This document shows positions 1 to 9,576 of a stretch of 14,939 nucleotides of DNA, piece after piece. The first letter of the stretch is position 1. Every line of letters starts with the position of its first letter. The position numbers were made by a program, and so were the translations under genes. Where the stretch lies: NCBI GenBank assembly GCA_023128035.1, contig JAGMES010000105.1:1-14939 (forward strand), written 5' to 3'. The DNA comes from Halanaerobiales bacterium. Lineage in GTDB: Bacteria; Bacillota_F; Halanaerobiia; DY22613. A model generated the notes under the pieces. It was not told the DNA's origin. It saw nothing but the letters and a program-made list of their open reading frames with translations, and made no database searches.

Positions 1-570
1 GGACGTATTGATAATCAAGTTAAGATCAGAGGATTTAGAATCGAACTTGGAGAGATTGAAAATCAATTATTGAGCCATGAGGAAATTAAAGAGGCAGTTG
101 TTATTGACCGGATTGATGACAGTGGTAACAAATATCTCTGTGCATATATCGTAAGTGATAGTGAACTATCCATTGCAGAGTTAAAAGCATATTTAGGCAG
201 AGAGTTACCGAATTACATGGTTCCAGCAGACTTTGTTCAATTAGAAAAAATACCGCTAACCCCAAATGGTAAAATTGATCGTAGAGCGTTACCAAAACCA
301 GATGGAAATATTGGTGGTGCTGAGTATGTTGCGCCAACTAATGTAACAGAAGAAAAAATGGTACAGATCTGGTCTGATATTTTGGGTGTAGAGAAAGTGG
401 GGATCAATGATGATTTCTTTGAATTGGGAGGTCATTCGTTGAAGGCAACTCAGTTGGTATCACGAGTTTTAAAAGAATTTAATGTAGAGCTACCATTAAA
501 AGAGCTTTTTAACAAACCAATACTGAAAAATTTGGTTGAGGAACTAGATAGAATAGAAGCAACTATCTTT
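1..570 (+). other. NRPS module 1 remnant: A-domain C-terminal subdomain plus carrier (T) domain
   Basis: The window opens inside the A8 hinge motif (GRIDNQVKIRG) of an adenylation domain, whose substrate pocket lies outside the window. The A10 motif NGKIDRRALP carries the invariant catalytic lysine. The carrier motif LGGHSLKATQ follows, with the phosphopantetheine serine at codon 436-438. The motif has His before Ser (GGHS), as is usual when an ordinary condensation domain follows and unlike the GGDS form before epimerization domains. This module is therefore expected to pass on an unepimerized residue. Confidence 0.93.
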
Positions 571-3500
571 ACTGAAATTGAAGCAGTAGAAGAAAGAGAG
601 TATTATCCGGTTTCATCAGCGGAGAAAAGGCTCTTCGCCTTAAGACAACTAGAGGGCGAAAGTACAACTTACAATATGCCGAATATTACAACTATAGAAG
701 GTGTACTTGATAGAGAACGTTTGGAAGAAGCATTTAAAGTATTGGTTCAAAGACATGAATCACTTCGTACTTCATTTGTAGTGGTTGGCGAAGAAGTAGT
801 TAGAAAAGTGCATCCAGATCTGGATTTGCGTATCTCCTTCATGGAAGCTAAAGAAGAGGAATTAGACAGGGTAGTTAACGAATTTATTCGACCATTTGAT
901 TTGGGCAAAGCGCCATTGTTTAGAGTAGGACTTATCAAATATGATAATGATAAACATTTACTCATGTTGGATATGCATCATATCATCTCTGATGGAGCAT
1001 CGATGAATATTTTTTTCAAAGAATTTGTACAGCTTTATCAAGGTGAGGATTTACCAGAGCTTAAAATACAGTACAAGGATTATGCATGCTGGCAACATAA
1101 GCTGCTTAAATCTGAAGAGATTAAAAAACAGGAGATATACTGGTTAGAAAGGTTTGCTGGCGAAATTCCAGTGCTTAATCTGCCAACAGATGCACCGAGA
1201 TCGTCAGTAATGAGTTTTGAAGGGGATATGATGGACTTTAGTATAGATAAAGAGTTAGCAGATGCTTTCAACGAAATAGCATCCTCTAAAGGCGCGACTC
1301 TATACATGGCACTTTTAGGAGCATTAAATGTTTTACTCTCCAAATATACAGGTCAAGATGAGATCATTATCGGTTCACCAGTTGCAGGTAGACGGCATGC
1401 AGACTTAGAAAATATAATTGGAATTTTTGTTAATACATTAGTGATGCGAAACGAGCTAGAAGTTGATAAGAGTTTTGCTCAATTCTTAGAGACTGTTAAA
1501 GAAAATGCTTTAGACGCTTTTGAGCATCAGGATTATCAATTTGAAATGCTTGTTGAAAAACTGCAATTACAAAGAGATTTAAGTAGAAATCCATTATTTG
1601 ATATTATGTTTGTATTACAAAATACAACAACTGCAGATGTTCAGATGCCAGGCTTAAAAATGCATCTTTATCCATTTGAATACAAATTAGCTCAATTTGA
1701 TCTTATTTTCAATGTGTTTGAAACATCTACGGGAATCCACTTTAATTTAGACTATTCTACAAAACTCTTTAAACGTAAAACAATAGAAAGAATGACAGAA
1801 CATCTTGTAAATATAATTCATCAAGTGGTTAAAAATCCAGAAATACAGATTTCAGAAATCGAAATAATTTCAGCAGATGAAAAGCAGCAATTGTTGGTTG
1901 ATTTTAATAATACAATGGTAGAGCTTTCTAATGATTTAACAATCCATCAATTATTTGAAGAACAGGCATTAAAAACACCAGATCATATTGTTGGCGTTTT
2001 TGGTGAACAGCAATTAACATATGGTGAGTTAAACGAAAAAGCAAATCAATTTGCTAGAGTATTAAGAGAAAAAGGTGTAGGGTCTGACATTATTGTTGCC
2101 ATGCTGGTAGAACGTTCACTTGAGATGATGATTGGAATCTTGGGAATTTTAAAATCAGGAGGTGCGTATCTCTCGATTGATCCTGAGTATCCAGAAGAAC
2201 GTATTGAATATATGTTAGAAGATAGTCAAGTAAAGATTGTCTTAACACAGAATCATTTAATTGATAAACTTCAGGTGTCAAATAGAGAGGTGCTGAGTTT
2301 AGATGATGAAAAACTTTACAGAGGTGAAATGAGCAATTTAGAAAAAATTAATTCATCTCATGATTTGGCTTATGTTATATATACATCTGGCTCTACTGGA
2401 AAACCGAAAGCAGTTATGATTGAGCATTGCAATATAGTGAATACAATTGTCTGGAGAAAGAACGACGTACAATTGAGTTCGAATGATAAAGTACTGCAGT
2501 TATTATCTTACTCATTTGATGCATTTGTTGTTAATTTCTTCACCCCGGTTGTCTGTGGGGCACAGCTAATTATGTTGAGTAATGAAGATTTTAAAGATCC
2601 TATGGCCATCAAAGAAGTAATCAGAAAGCATGGAATAACTCATTTTAACTGTGTACCTTCATTATTTTCAGCACTGTTGGATTGCTTAACACCAAAAGAT
2701 GCAAAAACATTACGAATGATTGCTTTGGGTGGTGAACAGATTACGGCAAATCTGATTGAACGTAGTAAAAAAATGAATAGTGATTTGGAGATTGTTAATG
2801 AATATGGTCCGACAGAGAATAGTGTAGTAACTACTTGCTTAAGAAATGTTCAGCCGAACTTTATTATCCCGATTGGGCAACCAATTATGAATACACGGAT
2901 TTATATTGTTGATTCGCGAATGAAGTTGGTTCCTATGGGAGTACCAGGAGAGATTTGCATAGCTGGTGCTGGATTAGCCCGAGGTTATTTAAATAGACCA
3001 GAGTTGACAGCAGAGAAGTTTGTCCAAAATCATTTTGTGACTCTCACCACAGGTGAGTGTATAGGAGAAAGAATGTACAGAACTGGTGATCTGGGTCGCT
3101 GGCGGTCAGATGGTATGATTGAATTTATTGGTAGAGTTGACTATCAGGTAAAAATAAGAGGTTATAGAATTGAAATCGGTGAGATTGAAGCACAATTATT
3201 GAAGCATAAAGCAGTAAAAGAAGTAGCTGTTATTGATAGAGATGATATGGGTGGAACGAGATATTTGTGTGCGTACTTTGTTTCAGATTCTGAATTGATG
3301 GATCTTAGAGAATATTTATTAAATGTATTACCTGAATATATGATCCCAGCATTCTTTATCCAATTGGAAAAACTTCCATTAACATTGAATGGTAAACTTA
3401 ATCGAAAAGCATTGCCAGAGCCAGATGGAATGATTGGAATAGAATATGTTGTTCCAAAAACTGAAGAAGAAGAAAAATTGGCTGAAATATGGGGTATGAC

Positions 3501-6500
3501 ATTAGGAAGAGAACAGGTAGGAATTAATGATAACTTCTTTGAACTGGGTGGTGACTCTATTAAAGCAATTCAAATTATAGCTAGAGTTAGCCAACAAGGA
3601 ATTAATATTACTGTAAAAGATATCTTCAAATACAAAACGATTGATAAGATTTTGAAAAATGTTGATTATAAGAAACAGACTCTGATAATACCACAAGGAG
3701 AAGTCATCGGTGAAGTTTTGTTAACACCAATTCAAACCTGGTTCTTTGAACTGGATTTTAAGCATAAGCATTATTTCCATCAGTCAAATATTTTTAAATT
3801 AAGAGAAGATGTAGATCTTAAACTATTGGAGAAAGTATTTAAAAAGATAATTGCTCATCACGATGCTTTAAGAATGGGTTATAAATTTGTTGATAATAAA
3901 ATCATTCAATTTAATCGTGGAATAGATGAAGTAGATTTTAGATTAGAAATTATTAATTTAGCGCAATATCCAGAAAAAGTTCAAAGAGAAAAAGTAAGAG
4001 AAATAAGTGTAAAAATTCAGGATAGTTTTGATTTAGAAAAAGATTTATTGGTCAAGGCAGTTGTATTTGATCTTGGTGATAATGGTAAACGATTATTTAT
4101 TCCAATTCATCACCTGATTATTGATGCAGTATCTTGGAGAATTCTTATTGATGATTTGAAGAGCTTATATCAATCCAACCTAACAAGAGAATTACCATTA
4201 AAAACGACTTCATTCAAAGATTGGAGTCACAACTTAAATAGTTATGCTCAAACAGAATTGATTGATATAGAGTATTGGCAGAAAATCGATCAGTCAAAAG
4301 TTAAATCTATAGCTAAAACTGAAGTAAAGGATAATTATTTCAAAGATCATAATAGTTTAGTAGTTAAATTAGATGAAGCGCAAACAGAGAAATTACAGAC
4401 GAAAGTAAATTGGGCTTATAATACAGAAATAAATGATATATTGCTAACTGCCTTAACTATGGCGATCACCGAAGCAATGGATACAGATCATTTCTTATTA
4501 AATCTTGAAGGCCATGGTAGAGAAGAGATTCTAGAAAATGTTGATATTTCAAGGACAATTGGTTGGTTTACAAGTACATATCCCGTTTATTTTGAAAAAC
4601 AAGAAACGATTGAAGAGAGCATTAAACATGTTAAAGAAAGTTTACGTAGAGTGCCAAATAAAGGGGTCAATTTTGATATTGCACTGTATTTGACAAGGGA
4701 TGAACAATTGAGTGAATTGAATCCAGAAATATCATTTAACTATTTAGGCCAATTTGATAATATCAAGAATAAGACTGATCAAAAGAATGAGAGTTTATTG
4801 TCTGGTTGTATCGAGGATGCTGGATTTAGTATCCATAGTGAAAATGAACATGTATCATTAATTGATATTTCAGGTATTACTGTTAGTGGAGAATTACAAA
4901 TCTCCCTCAGGTATAATGTGAAATATTTAGATGCTCAGTTAATGGAACATCTTAAATCATTATATTATAATCGATTGGTAGATATTATCGAACATTGTGT
5001 AGAACAAACGGAAAAAACGTATACTGCTTCTGATTTTGGTGTACAAAATCTACTCAATGAACAGAATTTTGATTATATTGCACAAATGGTCGATCTTAAT
5101 AAAGTTAAAATGTATGCATTAACTCCGATGCAGGAGGGAATGTTATTTCATTACACATTAAATGAAGTAAGTAGAAGCTATTATGAGCAAATGTCATTTT
5201 ACCTAGAAGGTGAAGTAGATATTGAGAAATTGATCACTGCTTGGAGAAAAACAGTGAACCGCCATGAAATACTAAGAACCAGATTCTTCTGGAAAAATCT
5301 TAAAAACCCGATCCAATTAATATTTGATGAAGCAGAAGCAGAGGTTTATCAGTATGATCAATCGGATTTAGCACTTTCAGAGCAAGAAGCGTATTTAATG
5401 AAGTTCAAAGAAGAAGATTTACAGAAACAGTTTGATATGGAAAAAGGTCAATTAAATAGACTTTCTCTGGTGAAATTATCAGATGAAAAATATTTGGTTA
5501 ACTGGATTTTCCATCATATTTTGTTAGATGGCTGGAGTGTGCCAATTATAATGGGTGATTTCTTCAATATATATTATTGCCTTGTGAATGATCAGCTATT
5601 ACCGTCAAAACCTGCTGGACAATTTGGAGAATATTTGGAGTGGTTGAAGAAACAAAAGAGAGCAAAGAGCGAAAAATACTGGGAAAATTATATGAAAAAC
5701 ATCACCGAACCGACTTTTTTACCATATTCCTCAGCCAAGAAGGATGTAGCAATTAGTGAGGGAATGGTTAAAAAACTTATCTTGGATCAGCAAACAACTA
5801 GAATGATCAATGAATTTTGTAAGAAGAACGAAATAACTATCAATACGTTCATTCAAACAGCCTGGGGCTTGTTGATGCAAAAGTATAATAATACCAATGC
5901 CAGTTGTTTTGGAATGACAGTTTCTGGTCGTCCAGCAGAATTGGCTAATGTTGAAAGTATTGTGGGTATATTCCTTAATACTCTACCAGTCATTATTAGA
6001 AATGAAAAACCGGATACAATTAAAGAACTGTTAACAAGAGTAAATAATGAATTGATAGAAAGTCGGGAACATGAGTATATATCTTTGGCAAAGATTCAGA
6101 AGATGACTAATATTTCGGGAAAATTATTTGATTCATTACTTATATTCGAAAACTTCCCAGTTGATTCAGCAGTTCAAGGAAAAGATTTAGGTTTTAGCAT
6201 TCGATTTGATTCAGTACACGAACTAACTAATTTTGATTTGACGATGACAGTAGCTAGTGGAGAGATGATGATCATAAAAATGACCTACAATGCAGATTTG
6301 TTAAATGATGAAAAGATTGAAATGATTCAAGTACACTTAAGTAAATTAATCGATACAATTCTTGCAGATGAAAATAAACTAGTGAATGAAATTAATATAA
6401 TTACAGTAAAAGAGAAAGAGAAAATACTTAAAGAATTTAATAGGACAGCAGTAGATTATCCAGATTATATCTCACTTCAGCAATTATTTGAAGAGCAGAT

Positions 6501-9450
6501 GGAAAAAACACCTAATCAGATTGCTCTTATTTTCGGCGAAGAAAAATTAACTTATCGTGAGTTTAATAAAAAGGCTAACCAATTGGCACACTTATTAAGG
6601 GCGAAAGGGGTTGGACCTGATCACATTGTTGGAATTATGGTGGATCGTTCGCTAGAAATGCTGATTGGCATTATGGCTATATTAAAAGCGGGTGGAGCGT
6701 ATTTGCCACTTGATCCTGAATATCCAGAAGCCAGAATTGAGTATATCCTTACAGATAGTAATACAACTTTGTTATTAACCCAAAAGGATCTAATGAGCAA
6801 AGTATCATTTGTTGAAGAAGTAATAAATCTTGAGGATAGTAAATTGTACAAAGGTGACAGTAATAATCCAGAAATCATTATCAATTCGAACAATTTGGCG
6901 TATATCATTTATACATCTGGCTCGACCGGAATGCCTAAGGGGGTTATGCTCGAACATAGAAGTGTATTGAATACATTGCATGTATTACATGAAATGTATC
7001 CTATTACAGCATCAGACGCGTATCTTTTGAAAACGACATATACATTTGACGTATCGGTTGCAGAAATTTTTGGTTGGATATTGGGTAGCGGTAAACTGGT
7101 TATTTTAAAGAAAGATGCCGAAAAAGATCCAAAAACGATTGTAAAAACAATTGCAGAACAGAATGTAACACATATCAATTTTGTTCCATCTATGCTTAAT
7201 GTATTGCTAAATACTCTTGAAGAGGAAGAAATTCATATTTTGAGTCACCTAAAATATCTCTTTGTAGCTGGTGAAGCAATTTCAAAAGATTTGGTAAGAA
7301 AATTCTATGATTCAGTACCAAATGTAATCTTTGAAAATATATATGGGCCAACTGAATCAACGATCTATGCTACGAAATATTCTTTGAGCAATCTTAAAGG
7401 GCATGAAGATATTTCTGTTAATGTCCCAATTGGTAAACCACTTTCTAATATTCAAGCATATATTGTTGATCAAAATCTTCATCTTCAACCAATTGGTGTT
7501 CCAGGAGAATTGTGTCTGGCTGGATCTGGTTTAGCACGTGGATATTTAAATAGGCTAGAGTTGACTACAGAAAAATTTGTCCAAAACCATTTTAGGGTTA
7601 ATCAATTGGTTACTGAAACTAAAATGTACAAAACAGGTGATTTAGCAAGATGGTTGCCAGATGGTAATATTGAATATCTGGGTAGAATAGATCATCAGGT
7701 TAAAATCAGAGGATACAGAATCGAGTTAGGTGAGATTGAAAACCAATTACTCAACCATCCTGAAATTAAAGAAGCTGCTGTTGTAGATCGCTTTGATGTG
7801 AATGATGTAAGATATATTTGTGCATATATAATTTCAGATCGAGATATTTCTGTTGATGAGTTACGGGTATATTTGGCACAAGTATTACCTGACTATATGA
7901 TTCCATCTCATTTTGTAGAATTAGAAAAATTACCGTTATTAGCAAATGGTAAATTAGATAAAAAGTCTTTGCCTGAGCCAAGTGGAGTAGTGAAGACAGG
8001 AGCAGAATATGTGGCACCTAGAAATGAGATTGAAGAAAAACTTGTAGAAATTTGGGAAGAAATACTTGAGGTAAAACAAGTTGGAGTTTATGATAACTTC
8101 TTTGCACTGGGCGGGCATTCTATAGCATCTCTGAAGGTGGTTGCAAAAACTGTTGCACAGGGTTGGACACTAACTGTTCAGGATATCTTTAGCTATCCAA
8201 CCATTGAAGAACTAGCGAAACGAGTAAGTGGACAACTAGAGATGTTTGTGGAAACTGATCTGGACTTTGAGGGAGGAGTACCAAATCTGCATGAATTACC
8301 AGTTGTAGTTAGTGAAGAAAGAATTGATTTATACAATGTCTTAATAACTGGGGTAACAGGATTTTTAGGAATACACATACTAGAAGAGATATTATTAAGT
8401 ACAGATGCAAATGTCTATTGTTTGGTTCGCGCAGAAGATCAGGAGAGTGCAAAAAAACGTTTGTTAAAACAGTTGGAGTACTATTTTGGCGATAGCTATC
8501 ATAAATGGGTTGATGAAAGAATCATTATCATTAAAGGTGATGTAGGTAGTAAGCAATTTGGATTATCTGATGAAGAATATATAAACTTGGGTGAGCAAAT
8601 TGATAGCATTGTACACTCAGCAGCAATAACTAAGCACTTTGGTTACTATTCAGAATTTGAAAAAGTAAATGTTTTTGGGACAAAAGAGATCACTGATTTT
8701 GCGCTTACTTATAAAGTAAAACTCCATCATATTTCTACTGTTAGCGTTTCAGGAGTATCAGCAAAAGGTGAGCAAGAAATAATCTTTACTGAAAATGATT
8801 TTTATGTGGGTCAGATGTATGCAGACAATGTATATGTGCGAAGTAAATTTGTAGCGGAGAATTTGATTTTTAAGGCCATTGAGGAGGGGTTAGAAGCGAC
8901 AATCTATCGAGTTGGACATTTAACCGGAAGATATCGTGATGGATATTTTCAGAAGAATATTGGTGTAAATGGATTCTATAATTTAATTAGATCTCTGCTC
9001 GAACTGGGAGTTGTTGCATCTGATTTAGTGGAACAGTCATTTGAGTTTACAGCAATAGATTATTGTAGTAGAGCTATAGTCGCAATAGCAAAAACAAAAC
9101 AATCTACCGGAAAAATTTTCCACGTATATAATGCGAAACTAGGTAAAATGTCAGATATCCTAAAAATTGCAGAAACGTTGGATTTAAAACCTGAAATTGT
9201 AGACAATCAATCAGCTGGTGAGTATATTAATTCAATCTTGCAAGATAAGAATAAATATGAAATGTTGTTGAAAATAATTCCATTTGTTCAACCGACTCCT
9301 AAAGAAGATTCCTTGTATAGGGCTGCAGTGAAAGTTGATTCTACAATAACTATTGAATACTTAAGACAAATCGGATATGAATGGCCTGAATCAGATTTGG
9401 AGTATGTGAGTAAGATAATTACTCACATGCGTGATGTTAAGTTTATTTAA
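1..9450 (+). CDS. Non-ribosomal peptide synthetase, 5'-partial, (A)-T-C-A-T-E-C-A-T-R
   Basis: This gene encodes a multimodular NRPS that assembles a peptide on phosphopantetheinyl carrier domains and releases it reductively. The reading frame is open from base 1, so the true start lies outside the window; 3149 residues are visible, with no internal stop. Residue numbers here count from the first visible codon. The order is: adenylation tail (A8 core at 1-20, A10 at 89-98), carrier T (Ser146), condensation (HHxxxDG at 326-332), adenylation (TSGSTGKPK at 795-803), T (Ser1186), epimerization (HHxxxDxxSW at 1370-1379), condensation (1838-1844), adenylation (TSGSTGMPK at 2305-2313), T (Ser2707) and reductase (GVTGFLG at 2784-2790, YxxxK at 2945-2949). 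All core motifs look intact. No thioesterase, phosphopantetheinyl transferase or exporter gene is visible nearby. The product is not identifiable from this part. The NRPS call itself is secure. Confidence 0.97.
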   Translation, partial: GRIDNQVKIRGFRIELGEIENQLLSHEEIKEAVVIDRIDDSGNKYLCAYIVSDSELSIAELKAYLGRELPNYMVPADFVQLEKIPLTPNGKIDRRALPKPDGNIGGAEYVAPTNVTEEKMVQIWSDILGVEKVGINDDFFELGGHSLKATQLVSRVLKEFNVELPLKELFNKPILKNLVEELDRIEATIFTEIEAVEEREYYPVSSAEKRLFALRQLEGESTTYNMPNITTIEGVLDRERLEEAFKVLVQRHESLRTSFVVVGEEVVRKVHPDLDLRISFMEAKEEELDRVVNEFIRPFDLGKAPLFRVGLIKYDNDKHLLMLDMHHIISDGASMNIFFKEFVQLYQGEDLPELKIQYKDYACWQHKLLKSEEIKKQEIYWLERFAGEIPVLNLPTDAPRSSVMSFEGDMMDFSIDKELADAFNEIASSKGATLYMALLGALNVLLSKYTGQDEIIIGSPVAGRRHADLENIIGIFVNTLVMRNELEVDKSFAQFLETVKENALDAFEHQDYQFEMLVEKLQLQRDLSRNPLFDIMFVLQNTTTADVQMPGLKMHLYPFEYKLAQFDLIFNVFETSTGIHFNLDYSTKLFKRKTIERMTEHLVNIIHQVVKNPEIQISEIEIISADEKQQLLVDFNNTMVELSNDLTIHQLFEEQALKTPDHIVGVFGEQQLTYGELNEKANQFARVLREKGVGSDIIVAMLVERSLEMMIGILGILKSGGAYLSIDPEYPEERIEYMLEDSQVKIVLTQNHLIDKLQVSNREVLSLDDEKLYRGEMSNLEKINSSHDLAYVIYTSGSTGKPKAVMIEHCNIVNTIVWRKNDVQLSSNDKVLQLLSYSFDAFVVNFFTPVVCGAQLIMLSNEDFKDPMAIKEVIRKHGITHFNCVPSLFSALLDCLTPKDAKTLRMIALGGEQITANLIERSKKMNSDLEIVNEYGPTENSVVTTCLRNVQPNFIIPIGQPIMNTRIYIVDSRMKLVPMGVPGEICIAGAGLARGYLNRPELTAEKFVQNHFVTLTTGECIGERMYRTGDLGRWRSDGMIEFIGRVDYQVKIRGYRIEIGEIEAQLLKHKAVKEVAVIDRDDMGGTRYLCAYFVSDSELMDLREYLLNVLPEYMIPAFFIQLEKLPLTLNGKLNRKALPEPDGMIGIEYVVPKTEEEEKLAEIWGMTLGREQVGINDNFFELGGDSIKAIQIIARVSQQGINITVKDIFKYKTIDKILKNVDYKKQTLIIPQGEVIGEVLLTPIQTWFFELDFKHKHYFHQSNIFKLREDVDLKLLEKVFKKIIAHHDALRMGYKFVDNKIIQFNRGIDEVDFRLEIINLAQYPEKVQREKVREISVKIQDSFDLEKDLLVKAVVFDLGDNGKRLFIPIHHLIIDAVSWRILIDDLKSLYQSNLTRELPLKTTSFKDWSHNLNSYAQTELIDIEYWQKIDQSKVKSIAKTEVKDNYFKDHNSLVVKLDEAQTEKLQTKVNWAYNTEINDILLTALTMAITEAMDTDHFLLNLEGHGREEILENVDISRTIGWFTSTYPVYFEKQETIEESIKHVKESLRRVPNKGVNFDIALYLTRDEQLSELNPEISFNYLGQFDNIKNKTDQKNESLLSGCIEDAGFSIHSENEHVSLIDISGITVSGELQISLRYNVKYLDAQLMEHLKSLYYNRLVDIIEHCVEQTEKTYTASDFGVQNLLNEQNFDYIAQMVDLNKVKMYALTPMQEGMLFHYTLNEVSRSYYEQMSFYLEGEVDIEKLITAWRKTVNRHEILRTRFFWKNLKNPIQLIFDEAEAEVYQYDQSDLALSEQEAYLMKFKEEDLQKQFDMEKGQLNRLSLVKLSDEKYLVNWIFHHILLDGWSVPIIMGDFFNIYYCLVNDQLLPSKPAGQFGEYLEWLKKQKRAKSEKYWENYMKNITEPTFLPYSSAKKDVAISEGMVKKLILDQQTTRMINEFCKKNEITINTFIQTAWGLLMQKYNNTNASCFGMTVSGRPAELANVESIVGIFLNTLPVIIRNEKPDTIKELLTRVNNELIESREHEYISLAKIQKMTNISGKLFDSLLIFENFPVDSAVQGKDLGFSIRFDSVHELTNFDLTMTVASGEMMIIKMTYNADLLNDEKIEMIQVHLSKLIDTILADENKLVNEINIITVKEKEKILKEFNRTAVDYPDYISLQQLFEEQMEKTPNQIALIFGEEKLTYREFNKKANQLAHLLRAKGVGPDHIVGIMVDRSLEMLIGIMAILKAGGAYLPLDPEYPEARIEYILTDSNTTLLLTQKDLMSKVSFVEEVINLEDSKLYKGDSNNPEIIINSNNLAYIIYTSGSTGMPKGVMLEHRSVLNTLHVLHEMYPITASDAYLLKTTYTFDVSVAEIFGWILGSGKLVILKKDAEKDPKTIVKTIAEQNVTHINFVPSMLNVLLNTLEEEEIHILSHLKYLFVAGEAISKDLVRKFYDSVPNVIFENIYGPTESTIYATKYSLSNLKGHEDISVNVPIGKPLSNIQAYIVDQNLHLQPIGVPGELCLAGSGLARGYLNRLELTTEKFVQNHFRVNQLVTETKMYKTGDLARWLPDGNIEYLGRIDHQVKIRGYRIELGEIENQLLNHPEIKEAAVVDRFDVNDVRYICAYIISDRDISVDELRVYLAQVLPDYMIPSHFVELEKLPLLANGKLDKKSLPEPSGVVKTGAEYVAPRNEIEEKLVEIWEEILEVKQVGVYDNFFALGGHSIASLKVVAKTVAQGWTLTVQDIFSYPTIEELAKRVSGQLEMFVETDLDFEGGVPNLHELPVVVSEERIDLYNVLITGVTGFLGIHILEEILLSTDANVYCLVRAEDQESAKKRLLKQLEYYFGDSYHKWVDERIIIIKGDVGSKQFGLSDEEYINLGEQIDSIVHSAAITKHFGYYSEFEKVNVFGTKEITDFALTYKVKLHHISTVSVSGVSAKGEQEIIFTENDFYVGQMYADNVYVRSKFVAENLIFKAIEEGLEATIYRVGHLTGRYRDGYFQKNIGVNGFYNLIRSLLELGVVASDLVEQSFEFTAIDYCSRAIVAIAKTKQSTGKIFHVYNAKLGKMSDILKIAETLDLKPEIVDNQSAGEYINSILQDKNKYEMLLKIIPFVQPTPKEDSLYRAAVKVDSTITIEYLRQIGYEWPESDLEYVSKIITHMRDVKFI
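601..5080 (+). other. NRPS module 2: C(LCL-like)-A-T-E, inserts a D-residue
   Basis: The condensation domain begins near base 601 with YPVSSAEKRLFAL, the form typical of LCL domains that accept an L-configured donor, and has HHIISDG at bases 976-996. Adenylation runs from about 1930 to 3420. Reading the ten pocket positions by hand against the GrsA phenylalanine domain gives D-A-V-N-A-G-E-V-V-K, which I cannot match to a substrate. The first Asp (codon 2518-2520) indicates an ordinary alpha-amino acid. The carrier motif is LGGDSIKAIQ (Ser codon 3556-3558), the GGDS form that precedes epimerization domains. The E domain (about 3706-5080) has HHLIIDAVSW, EGHGRE, SRTIGWFTSTYP and the FNYLGQFD motif, so it appears catalytically complete and should convert the bound residue to a D/L mixture. 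Confidence 0.9.
5113..9450 (+). other. NRPS module 3: C(DCL-like)-A-T-R, terminal module with reductive release
   Basis: The condensation domain starts with YALTPMQEGMLFH, the signature of DCL domains that take a D-configured donor. This agrees with the E domain just before it. Its active site HHILLDG lies at bases 5512-5532. The adenylation pocket, aligned by hand to GrsA, reads D-V-A-N-F-A-I-I-Y-K, and I cannot assign the substrate. The carrier motif LGGHSIASLK has its serine at 8119-8121. From about base 8320 a short-chain-dehydrogenase-like thioester reductase follows, with the nucleotide-binding glycine motif at 8350-8370, the catalytic Ser/Thr region HHISTVSVSG, and YVRSK carrying the Tyr and Lys of the catalytic triad. 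By family knowledge such domains use NAD(P)H to release an aldehyde, sometimes reduced further to an alcohol. Confidence 0.92.
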
Positions 9451-9470
9451 GACATTTCAGAAGGAGGTTT

Positions 9471-9498
9471 TCATAGAGGAGTCCCCCCTCCTCTATGA
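9471..9498 (+). other. 11-bp stem-loop downstream of the NRPS gene
   Basis: TCATAGAGGAG (9471-9481) and CTCCTCTATGA (9488-9498) form a perfect 11-bp stem around a six-base C-rich loop, 20 bases after the NRPS stop codon. There is no U-run after it, so it is not a standard intrinsic terminator. It could protect the mRNA 3' end or be a weak or Rho-dependent terminator. An SD-like AAGGAGG at 9461-9467 lies just upstream and could pair alternatively with the CCTCC in the second arm. Confidence 0.5.
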
Positions 9499-9561
9499 TC
9501 TAGGTTATTTGTGTAAGAAATGTAATAGCGGAGTCTAGCATGGCAACAAAAACTATTGTTT

Positions 9562-9568
9562 AGGAGGG
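9562..9568 (+). promoter_or_regulatory. Ribosome binding site that fixes the CPBP protease start
   Basis: AGGAGGG lies eight bases before ATG 9577. The possible upstream TTG start at 9556 precedes this Shine-Dalgarno sequence and reads through it, so it is unlikely to be used. ATG 9569 is in another frame. Confidence 0.8.
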
Positions 9569-9576
9569 ATGAAAAT

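Noticed and set aside
6621..7178. Two adjacent minus-strand ORFs (95 and 89 codons) inside the NRPS
   Set aside because: They lie antisense to the conserved third adenylation domain, have no ribosome binding sites, and reflect codon composition of the real gene.
1..8100. Repeated DNA similarity among the adenylation, carrier and condensation segments
   Set aside because: This is the expected homology between NRPS modules, not an inserted repeat or mobile element.
9556..9576. TTG start seven codons upstream for the CPBP gene
   Set aside because: The TTG lies before and within the Shine-Dalgarno region that serves ATG 9577.
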